From a candidate division FCPU426 bacterium (GTDB lineage: Bacteria; Oederibacteriota; JAAXVQ01; JAUVAV01), in contig JAUXBQ010000056.1 in NCBI GenBank assembly GCA_030619365.1, forward strand, positions 1 to 12,441: a stretch of DNA of 12,441 bases. Reading direction: 5' to 3'. The notes beneath the pieces were generated by a model that had not been told where the DNA came from, made no database searches, and saw only the letters and a list, made by a program, of their open reading frames with translations. Made by a program: the position numbers and the translations under genes. Positions 6,203 through 11,860 of this stretch are shown one piece after another (within the stretch, counting starts at the first letter, position 1; each line of letters starts with the position of its first letter).

Positions 6203-7977
6203 TCCCAGGCGCGGCGCGGCAACAACTGCGCGGCACACCCGCCTCTCCCGGCTGGGCGATCGGCCGGGTTTGTTTTTGGAGCGATCCCGAAGGCATTCCC
6301 CGCTACCGGATTAAGCCGGAAATCGCAAGCGAGGAATTGCGCCGGCTGGACGAGGCGCTGGAAACCTCCCGCCGTCAAATCGAGCAATTGCGCCAGCGGG
6401 TCGAAAACGAGGTGGGGAAGGAAGAGGCTAAGATTTTTTCCTCCCATAACCTGCTTTTGAATGATCCCGCCTTTTACGCCCGGGTCGAGAAAAAATTGAT
6501 CAGCGACAACCTGAACCTGGAAGCCGCGGTCGAAGATGTCATCGAAGAACTGGTTAAAATCTTTTTGAAGATCCCCGATCCTTACATCCGGGAACGGGCG
6601 AATGACTACCGCGACATCGGGCGCCGCGTGCTTGATAACCTGCTCTCCTACCAGCGCCAATGCACCCTGGAAGGCGGGGAGCAAATCGTCATGGTGGCGC
6701 GGGAACTCATGCCCTCGGACACTGTTCATTTTCACCGCCAGCACGTCGGCGCCTTCGTTACCGAGCACGGGGGCGTCTCCTCGCACGCGGCGATTCTGGC
6801 CCGCTCCCTGCGGCTCCCGGCCGTGGTCGGCGTTCCGAACATTCTCAGGCAATTGCGCGCCGGGGAGCTGGTCCTGGTGGATGGGCGCGAAGGCCGCGTG
6901 ATCGTGGACCCGACGCCCGCAGAAATCGCCCTGGCCCGGAAGGACGCGGACGCGCGGCAGCGGGCCAGCGAACAGAGCCGCCCCGCGCAAGTCACCCAGA
7001 CCCGGGAGGGCGCGGAAATCCTGCTCTCCGCCAATCTCACCCGCGAAGACGAGGCCGAGGACGCGCGTCGCCTGGGCGCCCTGGGCGTGGGACTCCTGCG
7101 CACGGAATTTCTGTTCATGGGACGCGGGGAGTTCCTGGACGAGGAAGCCCAGTACCAGGCCTATCGGCACGTTGTGGAAATGATGGCCCCGCATCCGGTG
7201 ACCATCCGGACCCTGGACCTGGGTGAGGATAAGCACTTCAATTTCGAGAATCCCGTCGAAACCCAGACCACGTGCACCCTGGGCTGGCGGTCAATCCGCC
7301 TTTCCCTGGCCTACCAAAAAGTCTTCTCCGCTCAGCTACGGGCCATCCTGCGCGCCGGCGCGCACGGGCCGGTTCGCGTGCTGCTGCCCATGGTTACGGG
7401 TGTGGAGGAAATCCGGCAGGTACGGACCCTGCTGGCCGAGGCCGCGCGGGAACTAGCCGGAAGACAGATCGCCCATGACGCCGGACTGCCCGTGGGCGCG
7501 ATGATCGAAACGCCGGCTTCGGCGATTCTGCCCGAGGTGATCCTGGCGGAAACGGACTTCCTTTCCGTGGGCACCAATGACCTGGTGCAATACGTCATGG
7601 TGGCCGACCGCGCTTCGGAGCGGTTGCTAAGCTATTATCGCTCCACCGCGCCCGCGGTCCTGGTGCTGCTCAAACACCTAGCCGACGCCGCCGCGGCGCA
7701 GGGCAAGGATATCAGCCTGTGCGGGGAAATCGCCGGTGATCCGCTCTATCTTCCGCTCTTGCTGGGTCTGGGCTACCGCAATTTTTCCGTGGCGCCCGTG
7801 CTCCTGCCGGACCTGGCCGCGGCCGTGGGCCGCCTCACCCTGCCGGAGAGCCAGGCGCTGGCAAGCCAGTGTCTCCAGTGCGCGACAGCCGCCGAAGTGG
7901 AGGAGATACTGCGCGCGGCCCAGAACGCACCCGAGGCGCCTGTCCGCGGCCGAAAAAAAAGTAAAAAAATCCATTGA
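6199..7977 (+). CDS. ptsI: Phosphoenolpyruvate-protein phosphotransferase (PTS enzyme I)
   Basis: This 592-residue protein is a full-length enzyme I, which moves phosphate from PEP to the histidine of an HPr-like protein. It starts like the family with RGTPASPGWAIGRV. The phosphorylated histidine is H196 in GGVSSHAAILAR. The PEP-binding barrel keeps R301 (LRTEF), R337 (IRTLDLGEDK), E437 (MIETP), N460-D461 (GTNDL), R471 (ADR) and C508 (CGE). The usual ENPFLGWR region is altered (NPVETQTTCTLGWR). A lysine-rich tail ends the protein. No ATG or GTG lies near the expected N terminus, so the TTG at 6199, in a TTGA overlap with the previous stop, is the best start. No HPr or enzyme II gene is present, and the coupling to a disulfide reductase pair is unusual. 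Confidence 0.92.
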   Translation: MIPGAARQQLRGTPASPGWAIGRVCFWSDPEGIPRYRIKPEIASEELRRLDEALETSRRQIEQLRQRVENEVGKEEAKIFSSHNLLLNDPAFYARVEKKLISDNLNLEAAVEDVIEELVKIFLKIPDPYIRERANDYRDIGRRVLDNLLSYQRQCTLEGGEQIVMVARELMPSDTVHFHRQHVGAFVTEHGGVSSHAAILARSLRLPAVVGVPNILRQLRAGELVLVDGREGRVIVDPTPAEIALARKDADARQRASEQSRPAQVTQTREGAEILLSANLTREDEAEDARRLGALGVGLLRTEFLFMGRGEFLDEEAQYQAYRHVVEMMAPHPVTIRTLDLGEDKHFNFENPVETQTTCTLGWRSIRLSLAYQKVFSAQLRAILRAGAHGPVRVLLPMVTGVEEIRQVRTLLAEAARELAGRQIAHDAGLPVGAMIETPASAILPEVILAETDFLSVGTNDLVQYVMVADRASERLLSYYRSTAPAVLVLLKHLADAAAAQGKDISLCGEIAGDPLYLPLLLGLGYRNFSVAPVLLPDLAAAVGRLTLPESQALASQCLQCATAAEVEEILRAAQNAPEAPVRGRKKSKKIH

Positions 7978-8002
7978 CAAACATATAACACAAAACTAAT
8001 AT
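7974..8002 (+). promoter_or_regulatory. Consensus promoter of the ArsR-thioredoxin operon, leaderless type
   Basis: TTGACA (7974-7979) overlaps the TGA stop of enzyme I and is followed by exactly 17 bases and TAATAT (7997-8002). Transcription should start about 7 bases after the -10, at or next to the A of the ATG at 8009. No Shine-Dalgarno sequence precedes that ATG, so the first gene is probably translated from a leaderless mRNA. Confidence 0.8.
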
Positions 8003-8005
8003 GTT
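7980..8005. promoter_or_regulatory. Inverted repeat, candidate operator of the ArsR-type regulator
   Basis: AACATAT (7980-7986) and ATATGTT (7999-8005) are perfect inverted copies separated by 12 bases. They span the promoter spacer and the whole -10 box, so a dimer bound here would block RNA polymerase. AT-rich palindromes with ATAT arms are usual for ArsR/SmtB repressors, and the regulator gene begins 4 bases downstream, which suggests autoregulation. Confidence 0.7.
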
Positions 8006-8008
8006 CGC

Positions 8009-8323
8009 ATGGCGACCAAATCCGTAAAAAACAAAAATGACTACCAGCAAATGGCGGACCTGCTCAGGGCCATGGCCCACCCGTTGCGCCTGCAAATGCT
8101 CCTGGGCCTCTGCCAGAACGAATGCAACGTCAACAAGGTCTGGCAAAGGCTGAACATCAGCCAACCCCTGGCGTCGCAGCACTTAAACCGCATGCGCCGG
8201 GCCGGTCTGGTGACCACGGAACGCCAGGGCAAGGAGATTTGCTATAACGTGACCGATGTCCGCGTGCGAGCGATCCTAAACCGTTTTTGCGATTTGTTCT
8301 CCCTCGATGCCAACCAAAAATAA
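8009..8323 (+). CDS. ArsR/SmtB-family transcriptional regulator, possible thiol redox sensor
   Basis: This 104-residue winged-helix repressor has the family's N-terminal helix LLRAMAHPLRLQML (18-31), a recognition helix around NISQPLASQHLNRMRRAGLV (49-68), and a wing with RQGKEICYNV (72-81). It has four cysteines: C35 and C39 (CQNEC), C78 in the wing and C94 in the last helix. The classic arsenic motif ELCVCDL is not present as such. C94 sits where the last-helix cysteine of persulfide sensors such as BigR/SqrR lies, and C35 is near their first cysteine. With three redox genes downstream, a thiol or sulfur-species sensor is more likely than a metal sensor, but this is inference. The ATG at 8009 is chosen although it lacks a ribosome binding site, because the promoter ends just before it. 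Confidence 0.93.
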   Translation: MATKSVKNKNDYQQMADLLRAMAHPLRLQMLLGLCQNECNVNKVWQRLNISQPLASQHLNRMRRAGLVTTERQGKEICYNVTDVRVRAILNRFCDLFSLDANQK

Positions 8324-8339
8324 ACCATGGAGGAATAGT

Positions 8340-8663
8340 ATGGCCACACAAGTGAACACTCAAAGTTTTGCCCAGGAAGTCGAACAAGCCGCCGGCACGG
8401 TCCTCATCGACTTCTACGCCGATTGGTGCGCGCCCTGCCGCATGGTGGCGCCCATTCTGGAAGAGGTCGCCAAAGAGCGGCCGGACGTCAAGGTGGTGAA
8501 AGTCAACATAGACGAAACGCCCGAACTGGCCCAGCGCTTCGGGATCATGAGCATCCCGACCCTGGTTTTGTTTCACAACGGCCAAATGAAGGGGAATTGG
8601 GTGGGACTGCGCCCCAAGCCCGTGCTCTTGGAGGAAATCGACCAGGTCCTGACCGGGAAGTAA
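8340..8663 (+). CDS. trxA: Thioredoxin
   Basis: This 107-residue protein is a complete thioredoxin. The active site is WCAPC (29-33), one residue different from the usual WCGPC. DFYADWC precedes it and the cis-proline is P73 in MSIPTL, followed by VLFHNG. The length is typical and there is no signal peptide, so it acts in the cytoplasm. The ATG at 8340 is preferred over an in-frame ATG at 8307 because GGAGG (8329-8333) lies 6 bases before it and the earlier one overlaps the regulator gene. It lies 16 bases after the ArsR-type gene. A reductant may be the AhpF-like pair encoded upstream, since a separate TrxB is not seen here. Confidence 0.96.
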   Translation: MATQVNTQSFAQEVEQAAGTVLIDFYADWCAPCRMVAPILEEVAKERPDVKVVKVNIDETPELAQRFGIMSIPTLVLFHNGQMKGNWVGLRPKPVLLEEIDQVLTGK

Positions 8664-8690
8664 CCGGCAATGTGGAAGGAGATAGTAAAG

Positions 8691-9224
8691 ATGAAGTTAT
8701 TCAGATGGATAGCACCGATTCTTATCCTCGGCCTGATGGCCGGCGGTTGTCAAGGCTCCGGCAAGACCCCGGCCGGAAACCAGGGCCACGGCCAGGCAGT
8801 GGCGAATCAGCCTTTCCCCGATTTCAGCGTGAAGACCTTTGACAACCAGACGGTCTTGCTCAGCCAATATCGCGGCAAGATCATGATTCTGGATTTGTTC
8901 GCGACCTGGTGCCCGCCCTGCCGCATGGAAATCCCGCATTTCGTGGCGCTGCAGGAGCAATACGCCGATCGCCTGGCCGTGGTCGGGTTATCGTACGACC
9001 AGGCGCCGGTGAAAAAGGTCAAAGCTTTTGCCTCGGAGATGAAAATTAATTACGATTTATACTGGGGGAGTGAGGAGATCGCAAAGCACGTGGGCTTGCG
9101 CGGCATTCCGCACACCCTGGTCCTGGACACCGAAGGGCGGGTCGTCCGCTCCTATGTCGGTTACCGGGATAAAATCGTTTTTGAGAAGGATATCCTGGCC
9201 CTGAGCCCGAAGCAGGAAGAGTAA
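8691..9224 (+). CDS. TlpA-like thioredoxin-fold lipoprotein
   Basis: This 177-residue protein begins with a lipoprotein signal: MKLFRWIAP, a hydrophobic stretch, then LMAGGC with the lipid-modified cysteine at C20. A flexible Gly/Asn/Gln-rich linker (21-40) leads into an AhpC/TSA-Redoxin type fold. FPDFSVKTFDNQTVLLSQYRG comes first, then the active site WCPPC (73-77), and later GLRGIPHTLVLD with the cis-proline. It should be tethered to a membrane outside the cytoplasm and act as a thiol reductase, for example in cytochrome c maturation or periplasmic thiol repair. The frame opens at 8670, but the ATG at 8691, with AAGGAG (8676-8681) before it, places the signal peptide at the true N terminus. 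It belongs to the operon of the regulator and thioredoxin. Confidence 0.92.
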   Translation: MKLFRWIAPILILGLMAGGCQGSGKTPAGNQGHGQAVANQPFPDFSVKTFDNQTVLLSQYRGKIMILDLFATWCPPCRMEIPHFVALQEQYADRLAVVGLSYDQAPVKKVKAFASEMKINYDLYWGSEEIAKHVGLRGIPHTLVLDTEGRVVRSYVGYRDKIVFEKDILALSPKQEE

Positions 9225-9655
9225 TGGGCGAACAGGCCTGCGTTCTTCCCACACCCTCGCCGGAAGCCGAGGCAGCACTGCAGGGCGTGCGCACCATCGC
9301 GGTGGTGGGCCTCTCACCCAAACCGGAGCGGCCCTCGCACGAGATTGCCAAGTTTCTGCTGGAGCGGGGATACCAGGTTATTGCGATCCGGCCGGGTGTG
9401 GATGAAATCCTGGGGCTGAAGACCTATCCCTCCCTGGCAGCCTACGGGAAACCAGTGGACGTGGTGGATATTTTTCGCCGGCCCGAGGCTGTGCCCGGTA
9501 TTGTGGACGAGGCCATCCAACTGGGCTGTAAAGTCATCTGGATGCAGGAAGGCGTTTCCCAGGCCGAGGCCGCGGCCCAGGCCGAGGCCACTGGTTTGAA
9601 AGTCATACAGAATAAGTGTATTTATAAGGTGCTGAAGGCAAGAGAAGGGCTATAA
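9224..9655 (+). CDS. CoA-binding domain protein (YccU-like)
   Basis: This 143-residue protein is a stand-alone Rossmann-fold CoA-binding domain of the YccU type, related to the CoA-binding part of succinyl-CoA synthetase alpha. Features are TIAVVGLSPKPERPSHEIAK (24-43), the GYQVIAIRPG strand, the YPSLAAYGKPVDVVDIFRRP segment, and the KVIWMQEGV strand ahead of a C-terminal KCIYKVL. The ATG overlaps the preceding TAA by one base (TAATG). It is the last gene of the ArsR operon. Its biological role is unknown in general; a link to CoA thiol or disulfide status would suit the redox neighbours but is only a guess. Confidence 0.93.
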   Translation: MGEQACVLPTPSPEAEAALQGVRTIAVVGLSPKPERPSHEIAKFLLERGYQVIAIRPGVDEILGLKTYPSLAAYGKPVDVVDIFRRPEAVPGIVDEAIQLGCKVIWMQEGVSQAEAAAQAEATGLKVIQNKCIYKVLKAREGL

Positions 9656-9721
9656 GCAAAGGACCTGCCGTCCTCATCCCCCACGAATATTTCATAAATA
9701 ATCTGCCTCGCGCGAAGATAA

Positions 9722-9750
9722 GGAACTTATCACAATTCGTGATAAGTTCC
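9722..9750. repeat. Perfect 12-base inverted repeat
   Basis: GGAACTTATCAC (9722-9733) and GTGATAAGTTCC (9739-9750) pair perfectly around a 5-base loop. No T run follows on either strand, so it is not an ordinary intrinsic terminator. It could be a protein-binding site or an mRNA-end hairpin for the operon that stops at 9655. Confidence 0.85.
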
Positions 9751-9837
9751 AGCAAAAAACGCGCGCCTAATATCATTACTCTGTTAGTCAACCGGGGCGA
9801 ATCCGGGATTTTCAACTAGTAAATCTGGATCTCGAAA

Positions 9838-9980
9838 GAGATTGCCGCGTCGCTTGCGCCCGGCATACGCCGGGCAGGCTTCTCGCAATGACTATTTTTT
9901 TATATGTCATCGCGAGGCGGTCTTGGCCGAAGCCCCGACCGGTTGGGGGATCGTACGGGACTCCCTACGGCCGCGATCTC
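9838..9980. repeat. REP-like composite palindromic element
   Basis: The outer ends GAGATTGCCGCG (9838-9849) and CCGCGATCTC (9971-9980) are imperfect inverted copies. Inner arms CTCGCAATGAC (9882-9892) and GTCATCGCGAG (9906-9916) pair with one mismatch around an AT-only loop of 13 bases. The left half carries a nested hairpin, GCCCGGC-ATAC-GCCGGGC (9858-9875). The right half carries smaller stems, such as one around GGGACTCCC. GTCATTGCGAG...GCAATCTC repeats are familiar in many bacterial genomes as dispersed extragenic palindromes. Confidence 0.8.
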
Positions 9981-9981
9981 C

Positions 9982-10009
9982 TATAGGATTCCTATTTTGG
10001 AATCCTATA
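9982..10009. repeat. Perfect 11-base inverted repeat
   Basis: TATAGGATTCC (9982-9992) and GGAATCCTATA (9999-10009) flank a TATTTT loop. It begins one base after the REP-like element ends. The AT-rich outer arms and missing T tract argue against a terminator. Confidence 0.85.
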
Positions 10010-10096
10010 AAATCTCACCTTATTCCAAAAAAACCGCAAGGAAAACGTGAATTTCCGGTCCAATAAAGAGAAAACCCAGGGTCTTTCAATAACAAC

Positions 10097-10125
10097 TTGA
10101 CAAGTACTCCAAAATGGGGTAACAT
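10097..10125 (+). promoter_or_regulatory. Promoter and candidate operator of the toxin-antitoxin operon
   Basis: TTGACA (10097-10102), a 17-base spacer and TAACAT (10120-10125) form a strong promoter only 4 bases before the ATG at 10130, so the toxin mRNA is probably leaderless or nearly so. An imperfect palindrome, TACTCC (10105-10110) with GGGGTA (10116-10121), fills the spacer and touches the -10. It is a natural site for repression by the antitoxin. Confidence 0.7.
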
Positions 10126-10129
10126 AAAA

Positions 10130-10396
10130 ATGCGCTACCAAGTAACCATACGTCGAAAATGGCTCAAACGGCTGGAAATATTGCCCGCAAGAATTAGGAA
10201 CAAATTCTATTATCTGACCAAGGACTTGGAGAACTTCGGGCCCATCCTGCCGCACTGGCGAAATTACAGTCAATTGGGAAAAGACAGGCACCATTGCCAT
10301 TTGAGCTATTCCTGGGTGGCCTGTTGGCGCGGCGAGGGAAAATCAATCGAGATCGAGGTCTATTATGTTGGCAGTCGTGAAAACGCACCATATTGA
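10130..10396 (+). CDS. HigB/RelE-type toxin
   Basis: This 88-residue basic protein belongs to the RelE/HigB group of ribosome-dependent mRNA interferases. The N-terminal helices (RRKWLKRLEILPARIRNKF, 8-26) are followed by the beta sheet: NYSQLGKDRHHCHLSYSWVA (45-64), CWR, and the closing IEIEVYYVGSRENAPY (73-88). The histidine- and arginine-rich RHHCH segment (53-57) and R83 are candidate catalytic residues. The ATG at 10130 is preferred over an upstream TTG at 10097, which coincides with the -35 box. The gene overlaps the next one by 32 bases. Toxin-first order is usual in higBA-type modules. Confidence 0.88.
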   Translation: MRYQVTIRRKWLKRLEILPARIRNKFYYLTKDLENFGPILPHWRNYSQLGKDRHHCHLSYSWVACWRGEGKSIEIEVYYVGSRENAPY

Positions 10397-10721
10397 TTTT
10401 ACCATTCAGGGGAATATCCCGGAAAAACTGCTCCAATACCTGCAGCGGACCTACGGGCCAGCGCTGCGGGTGGATAATGAGTGTCCCGTGCGTATTACCA
10501 AAACCGACTGGTTTCGCCGCATGAGCAGGCAGGTTCAGCCCGGGGATGCCATTCGCGTGTACCGGGAAAACCGGAAATGGACCCAGGAGGAACTGGGGAA
10601 GAAAATAGGCGTCTCCAAATACCGTGTTTCTGACCTGGAAAACCACCGCCGCGCAGTGAGTAAAGAAATCGCCAAGAAATTATCCCGGTTATTTCAGGTG
10701 CCTTTGGACCGGTTTATTTAA
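10365..10721 (+). CDS. XRE-family antitoxin partner
   Basis: This 118-residue protein has an N-terminal domain (about 6-57, including HHIDFTIQGNIPEKLLQYLQ in part and TKTDWFRRM) and a C-terminal helix-turn-helix of the XRE type (about 59-118). The HTH reads GDAIRVYRENRKWTQEELGK (60-79), then IGVSKYRVSDLENHRR (81-96), then SKEIAKKLSRLF. The C-terminal part should bind the promoter palindrome, and the N-terminal part probably neutralises the toxin. The ATG at 10365 has GAGG (10355-10358) before it; a GTG at 10377 is an alternative. Overlap with the toxin gene implies translational coupling. Confidence 0.88.
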   Translation: MLAVVKTHHIDFTIQGNIPEKLLQYLQRTYGPALRVDNECPVRITKTDWFRRMSRQVQPGDAIRVYRENRKWTQEELGKKIGVSKYRVSDLENHRRAVSKEIAKKLSRLFQVPLDRFI

Positions 10722-10857
10722 CCGGATTCCTCGTTTTTCGTTTTTCCAACACCCAGGCCGGAACCCGCTGTTTTAATGTAATATTTCCCCCTTTTTCCAC
10801 GTCTAAGTTAAAGAATATTCGGGAACGTGAACCATTCCTAAAAAACCATCAATTTCC

Positions 10858-10886
10858 TTGCCTCTGCTGAAAGGTGGGATTATGAT
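10858..10886 (+). promoter_or_regulatory. Candidate promoter of the AT-rich orphan gene
   Basis: TTGCCT (10858-10863), a 17-base spacer and TATGAT (10881-10886) match the sigma70 consensus at four and five of six positions. A start near 10893 would give a leader of about 55 bases. The rest of the 226-base gap after the antitoxin holds no gene that I can support. Confidence 0.5.
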
Positions 10887-10947
10887 TAGGGAGATTTGGA
10901 AGAGAAGGAGCAGGGAAGAGAAATTTTCTCATGTTATTAAAGCATGA

Positions 10948-11772
10948 ATGTTCCAGGATATTATTATTCGAGTAGGAAACATGATCAAATATTCTTCTAA
11001 ACAAGATAAGGAACACACTCAGCTTGCAGCCTTCCTAGAAAAAACTCGATATTTAACGTATAAAATCAAAGACATCAAAGATGGCCCTAACCCTCCGGAT
11101 TTCGTTTGTATTAATAATGATTACTTGGATTCAATTGAACTTACAGAGTTATTTAAAAAAAAGGGAATAAGAAAGCACTCTGAAAAAGAGCTGGAAGCAA
11201 GCCAGGGAAATATTCTTAAAAAAGTAAAAGAAATAATAGACAAACAAAGCTTCGCCAATCCATTTGAGGTAAAAGTGGATTTCAGGACAATTCATAATCC
11301 AAATGGGAAATATAATATTAAGGCGATAGTTCCGGCGCTATCTTCTTTGATAATCAATTCCGTCCAATCTGTTGAACCTGATTTTGATAAAATCAAGCCT
11401 CGCGACCGTAGTCTTAACAATCTCGGAATATCTAAAGTAGTTATCAGAAATGGTGTTATGTTTGGAAAGAAGTGGTTGAAAAATACCCGGTTTAACAAAA
11501 TTCGCATCCACTTTGTAAGGCGTGATCCGCACGATGAAATATTATTAGTACTTCGAAAAAAAGGCGTTATTTTAAAGAAGTATCAACAGAAGTACCGCAA
11601 TTCATACTTATTGATAATTACTAATAGGTATGAAGGATCACAAGCTTTTCGGTTTTCAGAAGAGTTTAAGAAGAATATATACGAAACGAAGTTTGACAGA
11701 ATTTTTATTTTCGATTATTTCAATTTTACACATTTTGAGCTTAAAAAAGCAAACTACAATCCTGGACACTGA
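10948..11772 (+). CDS. Orphan AT-rich gene, possible PD-(D/E)XK nuclease-like protein
   Basis: I do not recognise this 274-residue protein as a named family. The N-terminal part resembles PD-(D/E)XK-like folds. It has a leading acidic residue E22 in a helix (KEHTQLAAFL), then PPDFVC with D51, then IELTEL with E64 and T66 in place of the usual lysine; the catalytic ExK is thus imperfect. A lysine-rich helix (70-95) and a mixed C-terminal domain with many Asn, Ile and Lys follow. Base use is strongly AT-rich (AAA, ATA, ATT, TTA codons) compared with the GC-rich genes to the left, a sign of horizontal transfer. The start is uncertain: the ATG at 10948 lacks a good ribosome binding site, and an ATG at 10981 has AGGA only 3 bases away. 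The TGA stop lies inside a palindrome. Confidence 0.7.
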   Translation: MFQDIIIRVGNMIKYSSKQDKEHTQLAAFLEKTRYLTYKIKDIKDGPNPPDFVCINNDYLDSIELTELFKKKGIRKHSEKELEASQGNILKKVKEIIDKQSFANPFEVKVDFRTIHNPNGKYNIKAIVPALSSLIINSVQSVEPDFDKIKPRDRSLNNLGISKVVIRNGVMFGKKWLKNTRFNKIRIHFVRRDPHDEILLVLRKKGVILKKYQQKYRNSYLLIITNRYEGSQAFRFSEEFKKNIYETKFDRIFIFDYFNFTHFELKKANYNPGH

Positions 11773-11804
11773 TTAGTATATTAATATACTAATCAATGTC
11801 CAGG
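11761..11804. repeat. Near-perfect 44-base palindrome A over a stop codon
   Basis: The element is self-complementary from 11761 to 11804 with one mismatch (C11769 against A11796). Its inner 26 bases (11770-11795) from TGATTAG to CTAATCA are a perfect palindrome with no natural loop. The stop codon of the AT-rich gene (11770-11772) is part of it. It contains stop codons in all three forward frames. The core is shared with the palindrome at 12337-12373. Confidence 0.93.
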
Positions 11805-11860
11805 GACTCAGAGGCGAGAATCACTATTTAGGGCACTATCAGCGTGAGAGGCGGAATTTA

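Larger units (their letters stand above)
9656..10096. other. Gene-free stretch rich in palindromes
   Basis: This stretch separates the redox operon from the toxin-antitoxin pair. I see no convincing gene in either direction; the short frames are explained by repeats. It contains three separate inverted repeats (9722-9750, 9838-9980, 9982-10009), each listed on its own. A weak GGAC-CTGCC-GTCC hairpin follows the last operon gene but has no T tract, so a classic terminator is not visible. Confidence 0.7.

Noticed and set aside
5821..7236. A 471-codon open frame on the minus strand
   Set aside because: It lies opposite the disulfide oxidoreductase and enzyme I genes, which have clear catalytic motifs. 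Long antisense frames are expected in GC-rich coding DNA, and its translation shows no domain that I recognise.
8307..8339. An upstream ATG that would extend the thioredoxin by 11 residues
   Set aside because: It overlaps the regulator gene and lacks a ribosome binding site. The ATG at 8340 has GGAGG at good spacing and gives the standard thioredoxin length.
9722..9750. Intrinsic terminator of the redox operon
   Set aside because: The stem is strong but no T run follows on either strand.
9842..10066. Plus-strand frame with translation containing AYAGQASRNDYFF
   Set aside because: It runs through the REP-like element and following hairpin. Such peptides are typical artefacts of these repeats, and there is no ribosome binding site.
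9656..10096. CRISPR array or tRNA gene in the gene-free stretch
   Set aside because: The repeats are inverted and unrelated to each other, with no regular direct repeat and spacer pattern, and no cloverleaf or TTCRA arm was found.
10882..10947. A 21-codon leader peptide ending directly before the AT-rich gene
   Set aside because: It has a possible ribosome binding site, but its start codon lies within the -10 box of the best promoter candidate, so that promoter would not transcribe it whole.
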